A DNA stretch of 30,596 nt from Polyrhizophydium stewartii (Eukaryota; Chytridiomycota; Chytridiomycetes; Rhizophydiales). How positions within the stretch are numbered: position 1 is the first letter of the stretch; each line of letters opens with the position of its first letter. The notes beneath the pieces were generated by a model. It had not been told where the DNA came from. It was given only the letters and a program-made list of their open reading frames with translations, and searched no databases. The stretch lies in NCBI GenBank assembly GCA_027604665.1, contig JADGIZ010000072.1, forward strand, positions 1 through 30,596, in the 5' to 3' direction. The translations under genes were made by a program, and so were the position numbers. Shown here piece by piece: positions 12,252 to 23,098 of this stretch.

Positions 12252-12734
12252 TCAGACGAGGCGTCCGATGCGGCGGGCCTTGAGCCGCTTTCCGACGTCA
12301 ATGTACGAGTGGTTGGCGTTGGCGATGCTGGTTGCGTCGATGCCCAGGCCCTTGCGCAGCGAGCTCTCTCCGCCGGGGTGGCGGAATGTCGTGACATCGT
12401 ACACGATGCCGTTGTAAGCGAGCCAGAGCCCCGCCTCTTGGCTGGTGTGCTTGGCAAGCTCGTCGGCCGTGATGGTCGGGAGGCCCTCGACGTCCTCCTC
12501 CTTGGGAACGCCGCCCGCAAACGGCGACAGCTGCGACATGCGGTCAAAGACGGACTTCTTTTCGGTACCTGCCGCGGCGACGCCTGGCAGGCTGCCCGTG
12601 GAGTCGGCCGCGCCAGGCGCGGTGCGCGGGACGGTTGGATCTGTGCTGCCGCCCTCGGCGGAGACCGCCTCTTGCGAGGCTGCGCCGCCGAGACCAAACG
12701 TGCGCGAGAGCCAGGACTGCCTTTGGGTGGACAT
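12252..12734 (-). CDS. Cytochrome b5 heme-binding domain protein (Irc21/CYB5R4-like)
   Basis: Single-exon gene, 160 residues. The C-terminal half (about 87-160) is a cytochrome b5 fold: ITADELAKHT, LWLAYNGIVYDVTTF, the HPGG heme motif (His119) and a second ligand His142 in NANHSY, followed by LKARRIGRLV. Ligand spacing of 23 residues fits the family. The arrangement resembles the b5 domain of CYB5R4 and fungal Irc21 more than ER cytochrome b5, because no C-terminal membrane anchor follows. The first 85 residues are Gly/Ala/Ser-rich and look disordered. A soluble electron carrier is inferred. ATG 12734 is chosen because a TATA-like GATAAAG (near 12780) lies just upstream; an in-frame ATG at 12857 would add 41 residues. 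Convergent with NKAP. Confidence 0.84.
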   Translation of the reverse strand: MSTQRQSWLSRTFGLGGAASQEAVSAEGGSTDPTVPRTAPGAADSTGSLPGVAAAGTEKKSVFDRMSQLSPFAGGVPKEEDVEGLPTITADELAKHTSQEAGLWLAYNGIVYDVTTFRHPGGESSLRKGLGIDATSIANANHSYIDVGKRLKARRIGRLV

Positions 12735-13070
12735 GCGGGCAGCGGGTGGCAGCGCAAGCCCGCTCCGCAACAGAGGCTTTATCTCGCCGCGGCCCGTGGA
12801 TGCCCGAGGCGCTCGCCGATGCCCATCGCCACCGTGGATCTGCTCTGACGTCACCATCCACGCCTCGCATCGCCCCAGATTGGACACCAGGACAAGTTCC
12901 GGGACCAGGCCGGACGGAGAGGCTGGTGGCAGTCAGAGCCCGAAGTGTGACTGAGCAGCGTCCGGGCTATTTCAGTTAATTCCACGGGCAGAAAGCCTGC
13001 CGCTGGCTGCGCATCGCAGGCACTCCAGTCTGGTGGCAACGGGCTGTTCCGTCCGCGCAACCGACTGACT
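12735..13070. other. Intergenic: cytochrome b5 promoter and eL33 3' flank
   Basis: No gene is seen in these 336 bp. On the minus strand the region upstream of the cytochrome b5 start holds a TATA-like element (GATAAAG, about 45 bp from the ATG) and a CRE palindrome at 12846-12853. The right-hand part is the 3' flank of eL33; no AATAAA was found. Confidence 0.5.
12846..12853. promoter_or_regulatory. CRE-type palindrome TGACGTCA
   Basis: A perfect ATF/CREB consensus lies 112 bp upstream of the proposed cytochrome b5 start. Fungal ATF/CREB bZIP factors bind this palindrome in stress responses; regulation of this gene is inferred from position only. Confidence 0.45.
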
Positions 13071-14044
13071 TTAAACACGCGAAGGGTACAGCATCTGCGG
13101 GAAAGCGTCCGTGCACAGGTCAGCAAGAGCCGCAAGACTGGGCAGCGCAGCGGCGCCAGCGGGAGCGGCGGCAGACTCACCACACGGACGGTGGAGCCAA
13201 ACGACTTGGGAGGCAGGTTCGAGGCGAACTTTGCGCGGACGACGCCCGAGTTGCCGTGGCTCCTTGTGATGCGGCCCCAGATGACGCGGATCTTGGTGCC
13301 GTCAACGACCTTCTTGGCGCGGTAGACATAGGCGACACGCTTGCCGAGGTAGAAGTCGGTGTCCTTTGTGGCCTGGACGCCCTCGATCTGGAGGAGCGAC
13401 GTGTGCTCCTTGGTGTTGCGCTTGGAGCGGCGGAAGCCGAGAACACGGCCCTTGGCGTAGAGTCTGTCGACGGCGCGGCAGGCGTCAGCACTCGGGCGGC
13501 GGGTCGCAGGCTGTCGAGAGAGCCGCAGCAGCAGGCGCAGGCAGCGCGAAGCGGTCGAGAGGAGGCGTATGACGCTAGGCGTGGGCCAAGGCCGCGCCGC
13601 AATCCGTCGCCAGGAGCCGTCCGGCGCCATGCATCCGAACCAAAGCCGGACGGACGCATGGGCGGGTTGGACGGATGGATGGATGCACGGACGGCGGCGG
13701 TCGGGTGCACGCACGGATGCACACGCACGCATCCATCCGCTGGTGGATGGAGCATGAATCCGTGCGCGCACCCGCGCGCGCGTGCCGGGTGTGGGCCTGC
13801 GGATGCCGCGCGGCTGGCTGTCGGCGGCCGTCGCCAGTGTCGCCCGTGTCGCGAAAGCCAGCCGCCGGCGCAAACGGCCGCCGCTCTGCACAGTGCCGGC
13901 AGCGCCGCTCTTCCAGCAGCCGCAGAGTGCCTCTGATGCGCCTGGCGGGCCTGGCATGCCTGCCGCGGACGGGGGGGGGAGCTGCCGGCGCCAAGGGGGG
14001 CTGCGCAGGCGTCGCACGCACCGGCGAGGCGTCGGGTTGGACAT
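13071..14044 (-). CDS. RPL33: 60S ribosomal protein eL33 (RPL35A/RPL33)
   Basis: Large-subunit ribosomal protein. Three exons (complement): 14044-14022, 13463-13181, 13094-13071; 109 residues, the usual length. The first exon encodes only MSNPTPR plus two bases of an Arg codon. The main exon carries LYAKGRVLGFRRSKRN, TSLLQIEGV, DTDFYLGKRVAYVYRAKK, KIRVIWGRITRSHGNSGVVRAKF and LPPKSFGSTVRV. The last exon is 24 nt and gives MLYPSRV, matching the eukaryotic MLYPS(N/R) end. Both introns have GCTGAC. Intron 1 is 558 nt, far longer than any other here. A short first exon followed by a long intron is common in fungal ribosomal protein genes. Phase and length leave little doubt. Confidence 0.97.
13464..14021 (-). 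other. Long first intron of eL33 (558 nt) with inverted repeat
   Basis: Donor GTGCGT at 14021, branch GCTGAC close to the acceptor at 13464. It holds GGATGGATGC (13677-13686) and its complement GCATCCATCC (13729-13738) with a 42-base loop, plus a tandem GGAT run. I found no box C/D pair (RUGAUGA with CUGA) on either strand, so a snoRNA is not supported. Confidence 0.7.
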
Positions 14045-14564
14045 TTGTCTTTGTGCGTGGGAAACCGTGCTCGAGGCGCGCCTTGCAGCCCTGTTTGCGG
14101 CCCGCTCGCCCGTGCCCTGAGGACGGGTTTCTGCGAACCTGATTCTTCTTTGATCTCGTTTTCTGCTTGGCGCAGCGACCGAGCAACACGGACGGTCACG
14201 GCCGGCAGGACGCTGCGTGCGCCGCTCGCTGCCGCCGTGGCGCCCGCAGCGTCCTGCCCGCGCGCTTGCTGCACCTGTCTGTTTGATTGTCCGTGTGCAT
14301 GTCTCCCCGCTTGCATCCCTGACTCCCACCCAGGGTCGATCCAAGCCTGAGGCCTCTCCTCCATGCCCAGCGCTTGTTTGCAGCCCTCGCCCGCTGGCCC
14401 TGTTGGGCCGGCGTCCGGCGTTTATGGAATATCATCCGCCAGCAGCCCTGCGCGCCTGTCGTGCGGACGCATGCGCATCACCTCGCTGCGTACGCCGGCC
14501 GCGCCGCTGCACATCGCCCTCTCTGATTCGACATCCATAAAGATCGTTCATTCTTCTTGCCCTG
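14045..14564. other. Intergenic: eL33 promoter and RIO2 3' flank
   Basis: No gene is supported in these 520 bp, the longest true intergenic stretch. The part nearest eL33, read on the minus strand, has an A-rich patch (about 14130-14165) that may be the promoter core or start region. Reading frames here lack family similarity and good codon bias. Confidence 0.5.
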
Positions 14565-16496
<1,932 letters not shown>

Positions 16497-16563
16497 GTAG
16501 GGCAAAGCCAGAATCCCGTACGCGAAACACACAAAATCCACCTTTTGCCCACCGACGCTCTCG
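16497..16563. promoter_or_regulatory. Bidirectional promoter region RIO2 / NPL4
   Basis: 67 bp separate the RIO2 and NPL4 start codons, assuming the NPL4 first exon proposed here. Slightly richer in A/C than its surroundings; no clear TATA element. Confidence 0.45.
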
Positions 16564-19119
16564 ATGGTGCTTGCCGGCCGACCCCGCCTGCCTGCGCGAG
16601 GACACCCTCGTCCGCCCGGCCGCCGATCTGCCCCAGGCTGACGCGGAAGTACCTGCACTCTTTCGATCCGCCGCCCTCGTATCGCTGCAGCTTGTTCGGA
16701 TCCGCGCACCCGAGGGCCAGGCCCGCATCACGGCCGAAGCGACCGACACTCTTGCGTCGCTCCTCGCCAAGGTGCGCTGGCGGCGCTGCTCTCGGCCTCG
16801 CGGCTCTGCCTGTCCACCTCCCATAAGCGGCCGCAACCGCATGCAGGCCGGGAGCCAACGGCCGTCTGCTGCCCTGCGCGCATGCGCACCTCGGCCGCTC
16901 GTGCGCCTCGACCCTTGCCGCTGACACCCTGGCCCGCAAGATTGCAACCGCGCTCAAGTACGATCCCGCCAAGTCCTTTGGTCTCGCGCTCGACCCAAAG
17001 GGCGACCAGCGGCTGCCGGCCACGCCCGGCGCAGCGCTCGGCGCTCTCGGAATCAAGTAATGCGAATGCACGCCCGTGCGCCGCAGCGCATCCCTTCATG
17101 CCGGCTGACCGCCCGGCTCGACAGGCACGGCGACTTGCTCTTTGTGCACCATGCGCCTGGTGCGCCTCAGAGCCAGCCGCAGCCCAAGAGCGACAAGCCG
17201 CTGCCGGCGGCCTTTGTCAAGCAGGACGCTGTCGACGACTTTCTTGAGAAGCAGCCGGGAACCATCAAACGCGGCCGCGATGCGCGATTGTGCGTTGGAT
17301 CTCGAGTGCCAGAAGGTCGACGAGGCCGTCGAAGCTGACACTTCCGCGCATCGCCGACTTGCTCGGCCGGCTGCCCTGCGCAGCTGCAAGCACGGATCGT
17401 CGGGGATGTGCGAGTACTGCCTGCCGCTGCAGCCGTACGACGCAAAGTACCTCGAGGAGAACAAGATCAAGCACATGTCCTTCCACGCGTATCTGCGTCA
17501 GCGCATGGAGCTGTCAAAGACCCCACCGGTCACAAGCCCGCACTTTATCCCGCCGCTCGACACCCCGGACTTCAAGGTCCTGAACCCATGCCCAAGCAAA
17601 ACCCACGGCCCCTACCCGCAGGGCATCTGCAGCAAGTGCCAGCCGTCGGCCATCTCCCTCCAGAGCCAGGCAAGCGCCATAAGCGCGACGAGCAGCGCTC
17701 CAAGTCCCGCCTTTGCTGACTCGTCTCGTTTTCCGCGAATCTGCAGAACTTCCGCATGGTCGACCACATCGAGTTTGAGTCGCCGGCCTTGATCGACAAC
17801 TTTCTGCAGTTCTGGCGCTCCACGGGTGTTCAGCGCGCCGGCATTCTCTACGGCCGCTATGAGCCCTACGCCGAGGTCCCGCTCGGCGTCAAGGCCGTCG
17901 TTTCGGCCATCTACGAGCCGCTGCAAGACGGCGGCCACGATACGATCCAGCTTGCGATGCCGGATCCGTCAGAGGAAACTGTCGACGGCGTTGCCGCGTC
18001 GCTCGGCCTCGTGCGTGTCGGCGTTGTTTACACGGACCTCACCGACGACGGAACGGGTAAGGGCACCGTCGTGTGCAAGCGCCACGCAGACTCGTACTTT
18101 TTGTCTTCGGCCGAGTGCATCTTTGCCAGCCACTTCCAGGCAAAGTACCCCATGGCCACAAAGTACTCGCCGACACGCACATTTGGCAGCCGCTTTGTGA
18201 CGTGCGTCATCAGCGGTGAGCTCTCGACTGTCTCCTATTATCGGCAGCGTGGGAATTCTCTGACGTTCTGACCGCCTGCAGGCAACGAGGAGGGCGGCAT
18301 CGATATCTTTTCGTACCAATTTTCTAACATGTGCGTTGCCATGGCCCAGGACAACATCATTGAGGCCTCGACCGACCCGGCGCTCATGCGCGTGTGCGAG
18401 TCGACCGACAAGCAGTACGTGCCCGAGGTATTCTACAAGTACAAGAACGAGTACAACTTGATGGTGCAGAATGCTGCCAAACCGACGTTCCCGGTTGAGT
18501 ATCTGCTTGTAACGGTATGTTTACACTCGCAGTTTCATTTGATTTACAAGAGGACGAATTGCGCTGGCTGACGATACTTGCCGTGCAGGTCACGCACGGC
18601 TTCCCGTCAACGCCGAGCCCGACATTCAAGAGTGTGGGCGAGTTCCCGACCGAGAACCGCATCGGAATGGGCAAGGCACGCGACATGTCCGCGCTCAAGC
18701 AGCAGCTCTCTGGCTCACGCGTCCTGGACGCTCTCTCGGACTTTCACGCGCTGCTCTATGTCAAGGAGGCGGGCATCTTGGATCAGGTGCGTGTGCCTCC
18801 TCCGCTTCGGCGCCGTGTGACTGTGCTGACAATACCGCCGTTGTTGCGGCGCATGGATGGACAGTCTGACTTTGATCTGCTCACCCAGGCCATCAGGACG
18901 CAGTCTGAGGAGCTTGTTGTGCAGCTTGCGCACCGCAGCTCGTGGCAGACGCTCCAAATGATTCTGCAGGAGATTTCGGCAGCCGCGGCAGGCGCCGGCG
19001 GCGCAGGAAGCAGCTCTGGCGGGCCGTCGGCCGCCCCCAAGGCGTGCCAGTACTGCACGTTTGTGAACCCGGCCGGCACAGACACGTGCGAGATGTGCGG
19101 GCTGCCACTGGACCAATGA
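16564..19119 (+). CDS. NPL4: NPL4, ubiquitin-binding cofactor of Cdc48/p97
   Basis: Npl4 with Ufd1 delivers polyubiquitinated clients to the Cdc48 unfoldase (ERAD, ribosome and chromatin quality control). Exons 16564-16566, 16691-16771, 16941-17056, 17125-17289, 17384-17669, 17747-18215, 18282-18514, 18589-18786, 18865-19119; 601 residues. N-terminal ubiquitin-like part ([19 protein letters not shown]), first zinc site [12 protein letters not shown] (from about 122), [10 protein letters not shown], second zinc site [17 protein letters not shown]-like domain from about 218 ([23 protein letters not shown]), [47 protein letters not shown] terminus is an NZF finger ([18 protein letters not shown]), found in mammalian NPL4 but missing in yeast. 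The first exon is only ATG, and the intron at 17670 uses a GC donor. Confidence 0.97.
17670..17746 (+). other. GC-AG intron in NPL4
   Basis: Donor CAG|GCAAGC, branch TTGCTGACT, acceptor CTGCAG. Splicing joins ...SLQSQ to NFRMVDH, matching the family. No GT donor gives this join; the nearest GT would insert about thirteen extra residues. Confidence 0.7.
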
Positions 19120-19222
19120 GCACGCGCATAATGAAGCGTTTGGCTGTGCGCTTGCGACGTGGCAGCGCTGCATCTGCATCTGCATCGAGCACAGCGATCC
19201 TCGGTGGAGCGGAAGAGACGCT

Positions 19223-20136
19223 TTAGAAGACCCGCGTCTGCTGCGATTGCTGCTCCATCTGTCCGAGCATGAGGAGCTGCCAAGGGCTGCATCGTCAGCC
19301 CGGAGTCTTTGCAGGATGAGAGGCTCGGTTAGTCTTACATCTTCGATGGCCTTGAGAACCAGCTTGATGTGAGCTCGGATCTCGGACGCCTTGTCCGTCC
19401 ACATTTCTGTTTGTCTGCAACGAGCGCAGGTGTGTCAGCGGCCCGTTAAACCCCAGTTACCCTGCGAGCGCCGACGCACGCTTGCAGGCGCTTCTCCTTG
19501 CGCTCGAGAAAGTCAATCGCTTCGTCCAGCCCCATCTCAACGTAGACGTCGAGGCCAACCTGCAGAATGATCTTGGACTTGTCGGGTCTGCATGCATGTG
19601 CCGGTCAGCAACGCAGCTGATTCGCGGCGGATGGTATCCGAGCGCGCGGCTACAGCCTCCTTACATCCGCGCCTTCATGAAAAAGTCGCAGCCGACGTTC
19701 ATCATCGTCTTGAGCTCGGGTTCTTTCTGCGACTTGATGACCTCGATTTGGTTGCGAAGCTGCAGGCTGTCGGGTTGTCCGCCGTCCAGCATGTCCGGGC
19801 GGGCATCAGCATGCACGATATTCGTTGCCGCATGCAGGCTCCTGCTGTAACTTTTCTGTACGACGTCGCGTGCACTCACAGCTGCCCAACGCGCTCGTAC
19901 AGCTCGTCGCGCTTCTGGAGAACCTTCTCGAGGTCCTTGCGCAGTCGGTCGTTGACAAACGATTCGTACCGCCGCACCTGCGGCTGTTGCGCACCACGCC
20001 CGGGCGGGCCGCCATGTCAGCGACCAGCAGTCGCATCGCACGCCCTGCGTCTTGTGGCGGGCATGCCGCTGGCGGACGGCGCAGCCCGCAGACAGGGCGA
20101 GCGACTTGCGTCGGCAAAGAGTGGGCCTTGAGACAT
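19223..20136 (-). CDS. UXT: UXT / ART-27-like alpha-prefoldin subunit
   Basis: UXT is an alpha-type prefoldin subunit of the URI/R2TP prefoldin-like complex that helps assemble RNA polymerases and PIKKs. Exons (complement): 20136-20110, 19977-19880, 19766-19665, 19587-19480, 19414-19339, 19276-19223; 154 residues, the usual length. A first coiled helix (VRRYESFVNDRLRKDLEKVL, YERVGQL), then LQLRNQIEVIK, the beta-hairpin core VGCDFFMKARIPDKSKIILQVGLDVYVEMGLDEAIDFLERK, and the second helix AHIKLVLKAIEDLL. The order is that of UXT. The first exon (MSQGPLFAD) requires a GC-AG intron with an ideal GCAAGT donor and makes the total divisible by three. Convergent with NPL4 (103 bp). Confidence 0.88.
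19978..20109 (-). other. Probable GC-AG intron in UXT
   Basis: Donor GAC|GCAAGT, branch TCGCTGACA, acceptor CCGCAG. It is the only join I found that links ATG 20136 in phase with VRRYESFV. The alternative is a GT donor with ATG at 20173, which overlaps the ZC3H3 start codon. Confidence 0.5.
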
Positions 20137-20171
20137 TGTCGGCGAAAGTTGCGAATATCCTGCTTGCCGCC
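20137..20171. promoter_or_regulatory. Bidirectional 35-bp spacer UXT / ZC3H3
   Basis: Only 35 bp lie between the proposed UXT and ZC3H3 start codons. A standard promoter plus two 5' UTRs cannot fit, so transcription must begin inside the neighbouring gene or very near the ATG. Confidence 0.45.
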
Positions 20172-22634
20172 ATGTCGACCAACGACGACATCCGGCGCCA
20201 GATCGCCCTGCTGTCCGGTGCGCACCAGCCAGCGTGCAGGCTAGCCGCTTCGGCGGCCGCTGCCGCAGATTCGCCTGCACGAGCCTGCTGACGTCCGCCC
20301 CCTTGTGGCCTGCCAGGCGCCATCCGCCAGCACCAGCAGAAGCAGTCACGGCCCAGGCTCGCGGCACCTGGCACCAGCCTCGTCTGGCGCAACCCGGCCG
20401 CGGCCGCAGCGGCTCCAGGCGTGCCGCCGGGGCCTGCGCACGTACTAGCACCGGCAGCTGCACCCAGACTCCCTGCCGCCCAGCGCCGCGGCCCGCCCGC
20501 GCCGCCGGCTCGCGGCCAGGCGGCCGTCTTTCGACCGTCGCGGAACCTCAAGCTCATCAACGCATCGGCGCAGGCGCCTGGCCAACAACCAGCCGATGCT
20601 GCCGGCGGCTCGGAGCCCGCCACGCCTGCGCCGGTGTCTGGTGCAGACGGCGCACATGCTGCGCCGGCGTCCCAGCAGATCTCGTTCATCAGCAAGAACA
20701 ACAAGCTCGTGCGCGTCGGCTTTGAAGAACCCGCGAGTGAGCTGTCCCGGCTGGCTGTTGGCGGCGGACATGGGCGGTAGGACTCACTGCGATTGTTCCG
20801 CCATGGTTATAGAGCGCCGAACAGCCAATCCGAACCCGCTCAAGCGCAGGATTGGAATGGATGCGACCGCGAGCATCCCGAAAAAGTATGACTGCACTCC
20901 TGGTTGCGACTTGAACAACATGCTGACGCACCACGGCTTGCAGGCCGGCGTCGCGGATGAACAGCGTCCACAAGAAACTGATCATCAGAAACGGCATCGC
21001 ATACTACCACAACGGCCGGTCCATGGTTGCGGCCACGGCGCTCACCGACTCTGACCGCGAGTTTGCCTTTGCGATGCTGCCCAAGAAGCCGCCCTCGGCC
21101 GCGTCGGCTTCTGGCGCGCCGGCTTCTGGCGTGCCAGAGCAGCGCATCAAGGTCGCGCAGCCTTTTGGACGGCCAAAGTCGATGTCTCTGCGCCGGGTCG
21201 CCATTGGTGGTGTCGAGTTTATGCTGGACGTCCAGCAACACAAGCTTGTCCGTGTTACAGGTAAGCCATTGTCCTGCCTGATTCCATGGGTCCACGCTCA
21301 CGCTCGCGTATGATGTGATGACTGTCGAACAAGACGGCGAGTCGCGTCAGGCCGCAGATGCAGCCAAGGCAACGCCCAAGCGCGTGGTTCTCAACGGCGT
21401 GCAGTTTGTGCGCAGCAAGCGCGGCAATCTGATCCTCGCCAGCACCAAGCGTGCCAACATCGCTGCGGCTGCTGCGGCTGCTGCCGCGGGAGCCTCAGCC
21501 GCGCCAAAACCCCGCGTACCACGGCCAGCCTCCTTTTCCAGAGCAAGGTGGGGTTGGAGATGCAGGTAGGTGCAGGATCCTCGTGTTTCTTGCATTGACA
21601 CGAGCGCCGCGAGCAGAAAGACAACCTGGCGGCGGGGACAAACCCGATACTGCCAGTTCTTCCGGTATGGCCGCTGCGACAAGGGAGCTGCGTGCAGATA
21701 CACGCATGATCCTCGGCGCCTGGCGCTGTGCCCGAGCAAGCTCAAGACGGGCAGCTGCGCGGACCCGCAGACGTGCAAGCTCTCGCACGAGCCGACGGAG
21801 CAGACCACGCCCTTTTGCGTGTACTTTGAGAGCCGGCGGTGCACCAACGAACGGTGCCCGTATCTGCACGTCAAGCTGTCTCCGGGGGCACCCGTGTGCA
21901 GCGACTTTGCCAACGAGGGCTTTTGCGAGCGTGGCAGCTCGTGTATGCAGCGGCATGTGTTTCTGTGCCCGGACTTTGACAAGGACGGCAAGTGCCCGCG
22001 CGGCGACAAGTGCCGGCTGCCGCACCGCGACAAGAAGGCTGCGCGGGGCAGTGGACAGAGAGGCTCGGCGGGCGCTGGGTCTGCATCTGGATCGGGTGCG
22101 GCGGCAAGCGGAGGTGGTGGCGCGGCCGATGTCGAGGACGACAACGACATTGAGGAGCTTCTCCTGCCGCGTCGCCCCGACTTTAGCCAGATTGCGCTCG
22201 AGCAGCCGCAGATGACTGGCGACGGCGACGGCGACGGTGATGAAAGCGACGCCGATGATGGCGATCAAGATGAAGCCGACGACGACGAGGTTGGCGACGT
22301 GGCTGATGAGGCAATCAAGACCGACGAAGACGACGAGGAAGAGGACGACGATGATCAGGTCGACAGCGACGTCGAGATGGACACAGGCACGCAGGCTTCA
22401 GGCAGCCGCGGAGAGGGCAGCGAGGTCGATATTGTTTATATCGAGATATCCTCTGATGACGACGACAACGACAACGATGGCGGCGAAGGCGACGACAGTG
22501 CCCAACGCTTCCTCAAAAAGGAGGAAGTCGAGGCCGAAGTCAAGGCCGAGCCCGTTGTCAAGATCGAGGCCGATGAGGATTGCGCCGAGTCGGTAGTCAA
22601 GATTGAGCCGATCATCAAGGTTGAGCCCGAATGA
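20172..22634 (+). CDS. ZC3H3: ZC3H3-type protein with five CCCH zinc fingers
   Basis: Exons 20172-20217, 20317-20736, 20813-20885, 20965-21260, 21334-21547, 21617-22634; 688 residues. Ala/Pro/Gln-rich N terminus, then degenerate repeats of the type GV.F...KLVRV, then TTWRRGQTRYCQFFRYGRC beginning five CCCH fingers in the ZC3H3 order (CQFF...CRYTH, CPSKL...CKLSH, CVYFE...CPYLH, CSDFA...CMQRH, CPDFD...CRLPH). The tail of about 190 residues is highly acidic (Asp/Glu runs, then KIE/KVE repeats). Human ZC3H3 acts in nuclear poly(A) RNA control (PAXT), and S. pombe Red5 in MTREC is the related fungal factor. A nuclear RNA surveillance or export role is inferred. CPSF30 is the main alternative but is already present at 6027. 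Its stop is 44 bp from the convergent GON7-like stop. Confidence 0.87.
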
Positions 22635-22678
22635 ACAGCGCTGTTCCGTCGGCACCAGAGTCTCTGTTGTCGTCTCGG

Positions 22679-23050
22679 TCATCCCGACTTGAGCTTCTTT
22701 GGCGCCGCGGCTCCGGGCTGCGGCGAGACCGAGTGGCTCTGCTTGCCCGCCGGAGGCGCGCTTCCCGGGTCCTCATCGCTGTCGTCGTCGTCGTCGTCGT
22801 CGTCCATGTCGTCGTCGCCGCCTGCGTCCTCGGCCTTGGATGCAGCGCCGGCCTGTTCAGGCGACTCGGCCAGCAGCCGAGTGAGGAACTCGTTGCACCG
22901 GCCGCGCGCCTGCTCGATGGCCTGCGCGGCGGCGCGGGCGGCGGCGGCCGGCTCTACCGCCGGTGCAACGGGCACGGTGATGACGTGCGACTCGGCGTGC
23001 GGGTCGACGTGCCGAAGCGCCGGGCCCGAGTAATCGATCCGGATGGACAT
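22679..23050 (-). CDS. Small acidic protein, GON7-like (KEOPS subunit candidate)
   Basis: Single exon, 123 residues. It starts IDYSGPALRH, has a central Ala-rich helix ending RCNEFLTRLLAE (about residues 50-67), then a run of Asp and a short basic C terminus (KKLKSG). Gon7 proteins of the KEOPS/EKC complex, which makes t6A on tRNAs, share a short Y-x-x-P start, an INEFLT-type helix and an acidic disordered tail, and have this length. The match rests on these short features only, so the call is tentative; an unrelated acidic nuclear protein is possible. Start ATG 23050 is 48 bp from the divergent GET2 start; the stop is 44 bp from the ZC3H3 stop. Confidence 0.4.
   Translation of the reverse strand: MSIRIDYSGPALRHVDPHAESHVITVPVAPAVEPAAAARAAAQAIEQARGRCNEFLTRLLAESPEQAGAASKAEDAGGDDDMDDDDDDDDSDEDPGSAPPAGKQSHSVSPQPGAAAPKKLKSG
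22781..22815 (-). repeat. GAC trinucleotide run (poly-Asp)
   Basis: A run of GAC codons (GTC on the plus strand) encodes eight consecutive aspartates in the GON7-like protein. Confidence 0.7.
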
Positions 23051-23098
23051 GGGCCGTCCTTTGGTTTCGTCCAAGCGGGTGAAAGTGCTCTTGACCGC
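23051..23098. promoter_or_regulatory. Bidirectional 48-bp spacer GON7-like / GET2
   Basis: 48 bp separate the two start codons. The KEOPS-like frame stays open upstream of its ATG, so its N terminus could be longer and overlap the GET2 leader. Confidence 0.4.

Noticed and set aside
12946..12953. CAGTCACA (HomolD-like) on the minus strand near eL33
   Set aside because: It lies downstream of the eL33 stop, not in its promoter, and an 8-mer can occur by chance.
13464..14021. snoRNA inside the long eL33 intron
   Set aside because: I looked for RUGAUGA/CUGA pairs and an ACA end on the sense strand and found none convincing.
12851..14344. 497-codon minus-strand frame taken as one exon
   Set aside because: It contains the true eL33 exons in frame, but the spliced 109-residue ribosomal protein with its 24-nt last exon explains the conserved part; the rest is intron and flank.
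20171..20174. UXT and ZC3H3 sharing one CATG as both start codons
   Set aside because: It needs a GT donor model with an unrelated 44-residue leader and no 5' UTR on either side. The GC-AG model gives the normal UXT length. Not fully excluded.
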